Assembly: GCA_009775195.1 (NCBI GenBank)
Contig: VSPF01000117.1
Location: 1 to 9,089 of the forward strand
Length of the DNA: 9,089 nt
Direction: 5' to 3'
DNA from: Muribaculaceae bacterium
GTDB lineage: Bacteria > Bacteroidota > Bacteroidia > Bacteroidales > Muribaculaceae
The notes beneath the pieces are model-generated. The model was not told the DNA's origin. It searched no databases and saw nothing but the letters and a program-made list of their open reading frames with translations. Made by a program: the position numbers and the translations under genes. Each line of letters opens with the position of its first letter. Position 1 is the first letter of the stretch. This document shows, piece after piece, positions 7,145 to 9,089 of this stretch.

Positions 7145-7176
7145 CAAAATTAGCAATTATCGCCGTCTTGTGCAAG
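7145..7176 (-). promoter_or_regulatory. Bacteroidetes-type promoter of the nth-rsmD operon
   Basis: On the minus strand CTTG (7173-7176) is followed after exactly 20 bases by TAATTTTG (7145-7152), the -7 consensus TAnnTTTG. A start near 7138-7140 leaves a leader of about 15 bases before the nth ATG at 7123. The element lies downstream of the alternative TTG start at 7156 and so rules it out. Spacing and core match the promoter at 3756-3787. Confidence 0.7.
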
Positions 7177-7178
7177 AA

Positions 7179-7210
7179 TTTTTATAAATGGCGGAAATGT
7201 CGTATATTTG
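7179..7210 (+). promoter_or_regulatory. Bacteroidetes-type promoter of the CHASE2 gene
   Basis: TATATTTG (7203-7210) matches the -7 consensus TAnnTTTG. Twenty bases upstream is TTTT (7179-7182), a weak version of the -33 TTTG. The expected transcription start, about 4-6 bases after the -7 element, falls on or next to the ATG at 7215. It faces away from the nth promoter, the two -33 elements being separated by two bases. Confidence 0.5.
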
Positions 7211-7214
7211 CGCC

Positions 7215-8357
7215 ATGTTGCGGAAATTGCTCATAAAATATCTTGACAAGCCGTCGTGGCCGGCCGTTGCTGTCGACGTGGTATTCATAACCATGCTCAC
7301 CTTCGGCTTTCTATGGCTGCTGGAATATGACCCCTATTCCATACTCGAGCCCACGGGCGATTTCAGCAGCGGCGACTACTACGACAGGCTCTATCACCGC
7401 AACGTAGACCTGCCTGTCGACACAAACGTGGTCATTGTGGCTACCGACGACATTTCGGCGGCCGGTATGCCCGACGCGCTCAGGCTCGTTGCCTCGTTCG
7501 AGCCGGCCGCTATCGGCCTCGACCTGATTTTCCGCACCCAGGGCAGCGTGACCGACGACCTGCTCGACGTTATCGACTCCATACCGATAATCGTGCTGCC
7601 AGTCGAACTCGCCTACGACGATGCCACCGACCGCCTCTACCGTGGCCACCCCTCGCTTGTCGACAGCGAACTTCCCGACAAGCCCTATGCCACCGTATCT
7701 TTTCCGCCGCTGGCACTCCACTCTACCCTGCGCGAGTTTTACATTACCGCCCGGCTTGCCGACGGCGACAGCATCGAGTCTATGGCAAGCGCGCTGTGCA
7801 GGCTCAAAAATCCGGCACTGAGCATACCTCGCGAGGATACTCAGATGATAAATTTCAACCTTACCACGCCCGAGCGACTCGCCATTGCCGACCTTGCTGA
7901 CCCGGACAAACGAGACATTGTCAGCTTCCTGCTCAAAGATAAAATCGTTCTGATGGGCGATGCCGACAGTCCCTACGACCACATCAGCACATCGATTTCC
8001 GACCGTATGCCGGGCATCGAGGTACATGCGGCCGCGATTGCCACGCTGCTGCAGCAACAGCCCGTCCGCCAGCTCCACCGTGGATGGCTGCTCTTTATCA
8101 GCATCTTGTTTATCACCGCCACCGCAGTGATTTGCGCCAAATTCGATGAAGATGCCGACCTGACAAAAAATTTCTCGCTACTCGGGCTGAAATTTTTCTT
8201 TATTGCCGTAATATTAGTCGGAGGGTATTGGCTGTATGTGCATTACGCTCTCCGGGCTGACTTTTCAAAGTCTATCGCGCTGGTATTTTTCAGCATGATG
8301 GTATGCGACTTCTGGTTCCCAATCAAACACTACTTTAAAGACAAGCTTACAAAATGA
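7215..8357 (+). CDS. CHASE2 domain membrane sensor without an output domain
   Basis: A 380-residue membrane protein. A basic N-terminus and one helix (about 17-36) lead into an extracytoplasmic CHASE2 sensory domain (about 50-283). It is recognised by DYYDRLYHRN (54-63), VVIVATDDIS (72-81), AAIGLDLIF (98-106), LLKDKIVLMGDA (239-250) and MPGIEVHAAAIATLL (265-279). Three helices follow (about 291-308, 323-345, 353-370), then ten residues ending KDKLTK. CHASE2 normally senses an unknown signal for a fused cyclase, histidine kinase, Ser/Thr kinase or diguanylate enzyme; none is present, so any output must be carried by a partner. The ATG at 7215 is preferred because in-frame ATGs at 7188 and 7197 lie upstream of or inside the promoter. 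The stop overlaps the next gene as ATGA. Confidence 0.88.
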   Translation: MLRKLLIKYLDKPSWPAVAVDVVFITMLTFGFLWLLEYDPYSILEPTGDFSSGDYYDRLYHRNVDLPVDTNVVIVATDDISAAGMPDALRLVASFEPAAIGLDLIFRTQGSVTDDLLDVIDSIPIIVLPVELAYDDATDRLYRGHPSLVDSELPDKPYATVSFPPLALHSTLREFYITARLADGDSIESMASALCRLKNPALSIPREDTQMINFNLTTPERLAIADLADPDKRDIVSFLLKDKIVLMGDADSPYDHISTSISDRMPGIEVHAAAIATLLQQQPVRQLHRGWLLFISILFITATAVICAKFDEDADLTKNFSLLGLKFFFIAVILVGGYWLYVHYALRADFSKSIALVFFSMMVCDFWFPIKHYFKDKLTK

Positions 8358-9089
8358 AACATCTATTTGCCTCTCTAATACTTTTGTTGTCAAGCCTCTG
8401 CGCTTTTGCTCAAACTGAATATATCGTCCACTCGGTCACGGGCGAAGTTACAGCGTCGACAACCGCCGGAGCTTGGCAGAAAGTCGAACGACTGTCCACA
8501 CTGCCCTCGTCTGCAACTGTCGACATTCCCGACGGCGGTTCACTGGTAATCTATTCCAAGAAGTCGCCCCAGACCCTCAAAATCAACACTCCGGGCCAAC
8601 ACCGCCTGCGTGCTGCCGCACGCGCTGCCGCGAAGACTGCTGCCGCAAAGCGCAGCAAGGTTCTCTCGCCAATTGTCAGCGGTGCCGGGCACGAGAAGAC
8701 AAGCGTGCGCTCGGGTGTCGTATACCGTTCGCCTGCCGACGACAAAGCCATCGCAGCCATAGCGGCTACCGTAGCAAAGCCCTCGGAGAGCGATACTTAC
8801 GGACTCAGCATCACCGACACCGGCGACGGCTTGAGCGGACTGACCATGACAAACAAAGGCAAAGAAGATGTAGAGGCCGCAGTAATCGTATGTACCGACG
8901 GACACTATTCCCCCCTACAGATTTCAGACAATAGCGACATTCCCAGCATCATGCTACTGCCTGCCGGCGCGACCTACAATGTGCCCGAGTGCCAACTGCT
9001 TCTCCCTGCCGGCTCATCGGTCATCATGGTAGTCTGCGACCGCAGTTTCGACACCGACGCCCTCTGCCTCATCCTCAACAACCCTCCCG
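8354..9089 (+). CDS. Secreted protein with FecR-like N-terminal module (partial, runs off window)
   Basis: An open frame of 245 complete codons without a stop reaches the window edge, so the C-terminus is missing. A signal peptide (MKHLFASLILLLSSLCAFAQ) is evident, with likely cleavage after AFA (residue 19). C16 lacks a good lipobox, so a lipoprotein is unlikely. Residues about 22-80 resemble secreted FecR-like modules: YIVHSVTGEV, then W41, then a SATVDIPDGGSLVIYSKK segment (53-70). An Ala/Lys/Arg-rich stretch follows (84-102), then a second beta-rich region (about 148-240) resembling a domain with alternating hydrophobic strands that I cannot name. The ATG at 8354 overlaps the CHASE2 stop by four bases, so the two are co-transcribed and probably translationally coupled. 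The FecR-like call rests on pattern only; without it this is a hypothetical exported protein. Confidence 0.75.
   Translation, partial: MKHLFASLILLLSSLCAFAQTEYIVHSVTGEVTASTTAGAWQKVERLSTLPSSATVDIPDGGSLVIYSKKSPQTLKINTPGQHRLRAAARAAAKTAAAKRSKVLSPIVSGAGHEKTSVRSGVVYRSPADDKAIAAIAATVAKPSESDTYGLSITDTGDGLSGLTMTNKGKEDVEAAVIVCTDGHYSPLQISDNSDIPSIMLLPAGATYNVPECQLLLPAGSSVIMVVCDRSFDTDALCLILNNPP

Noticed and set aside
7188..7214. Earlier in-frame ATG starts for the CHASE2 protein (7188, 7197)
   Set aside because: Both lie upstream of the TATATTTG -7 element and would not be in the transcript if that promoter is the one used.
7311..8078. A 255-codon minus-strand open frame
   Set aside because: It is antisense to the CHASE2 domain, has no family signature and is Val/Gly/Arg-biased as expected for a shadow frame.
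8540..8905. Minus-strand and alternative plus-strand open frames over the exported protein gene
   Set aside because: They conflict with the continuous frame from 8354 that has a signal peptide, an ATGA junction and no stop to the window end.

Overview
The window looks like a chromosomal segment of a Bacteroidales bacterium, perhaps of the Muribaculaceae; the family is an inference, the order is better supported. Three signs point there. Promoters carry the Bacteroidetes -7 element TAnnTTTG with an xTTG element 20 bases upstream. Strong Shine-Dalgarno sequences are mostly absent. A DUF3822 gene sits directly upstream of rsmD, a pairing I know from this phylum. No mobile element, tRNA, rRNA or CRISPR array was seen.

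Layout. (1) Bases 1-102 hold a bidirectional terminator-like hairpin and a second perfect palindrome. (2) Bases 103-3787, minus strand, form a likely operon transcribed in the order patatin-like phospholipase, GH13 alpha-amylase-family enzyme, ribose-phosphate pyrophosphokinase (prs), from a promoter at 3756-3787. (3) Bases 3731-3948 are non-coding and hold that promoter plus a long imperfect hairpin that probably ends the next operon. (4) Bases 3949-7176, minus strand, form a compressed five-gene operon: endonuclease III (nth), a TRIC/UPF0126 membrane protein, a GtrA-family membrane protein, a DUF3822 protein and rsmD. Every junction overlaps, by 8, 4, 4 and 10 bases. (5) A 91-base divergent region (7124-7214) carries promoters on both strands. 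(6) Bases 7215-9089, plus strand, encode a membrane-anchored CHASE2 sensor protein with no output domain, followed with a 4-base overlap by a secreted protein with a FecR-like N-terminal module that runs off the window edge.

Regions 2 and 4 are mostly housekeeping: PRPP synthesis, intracellular alpha-glucan metabolism, base-excision repair and rRNA methylation. The least explained part is the CHASE2/FecR-like pair: an extracytoplasmic sensor whose effector is missing from the protein, translationally coupled to an exported partner. Any effector should lie just beyond the right edge. The CHASE2 gene may also be read from a leaderless or nearly leaderless mRNA, because its -7 element ends four bases before the best start codon.
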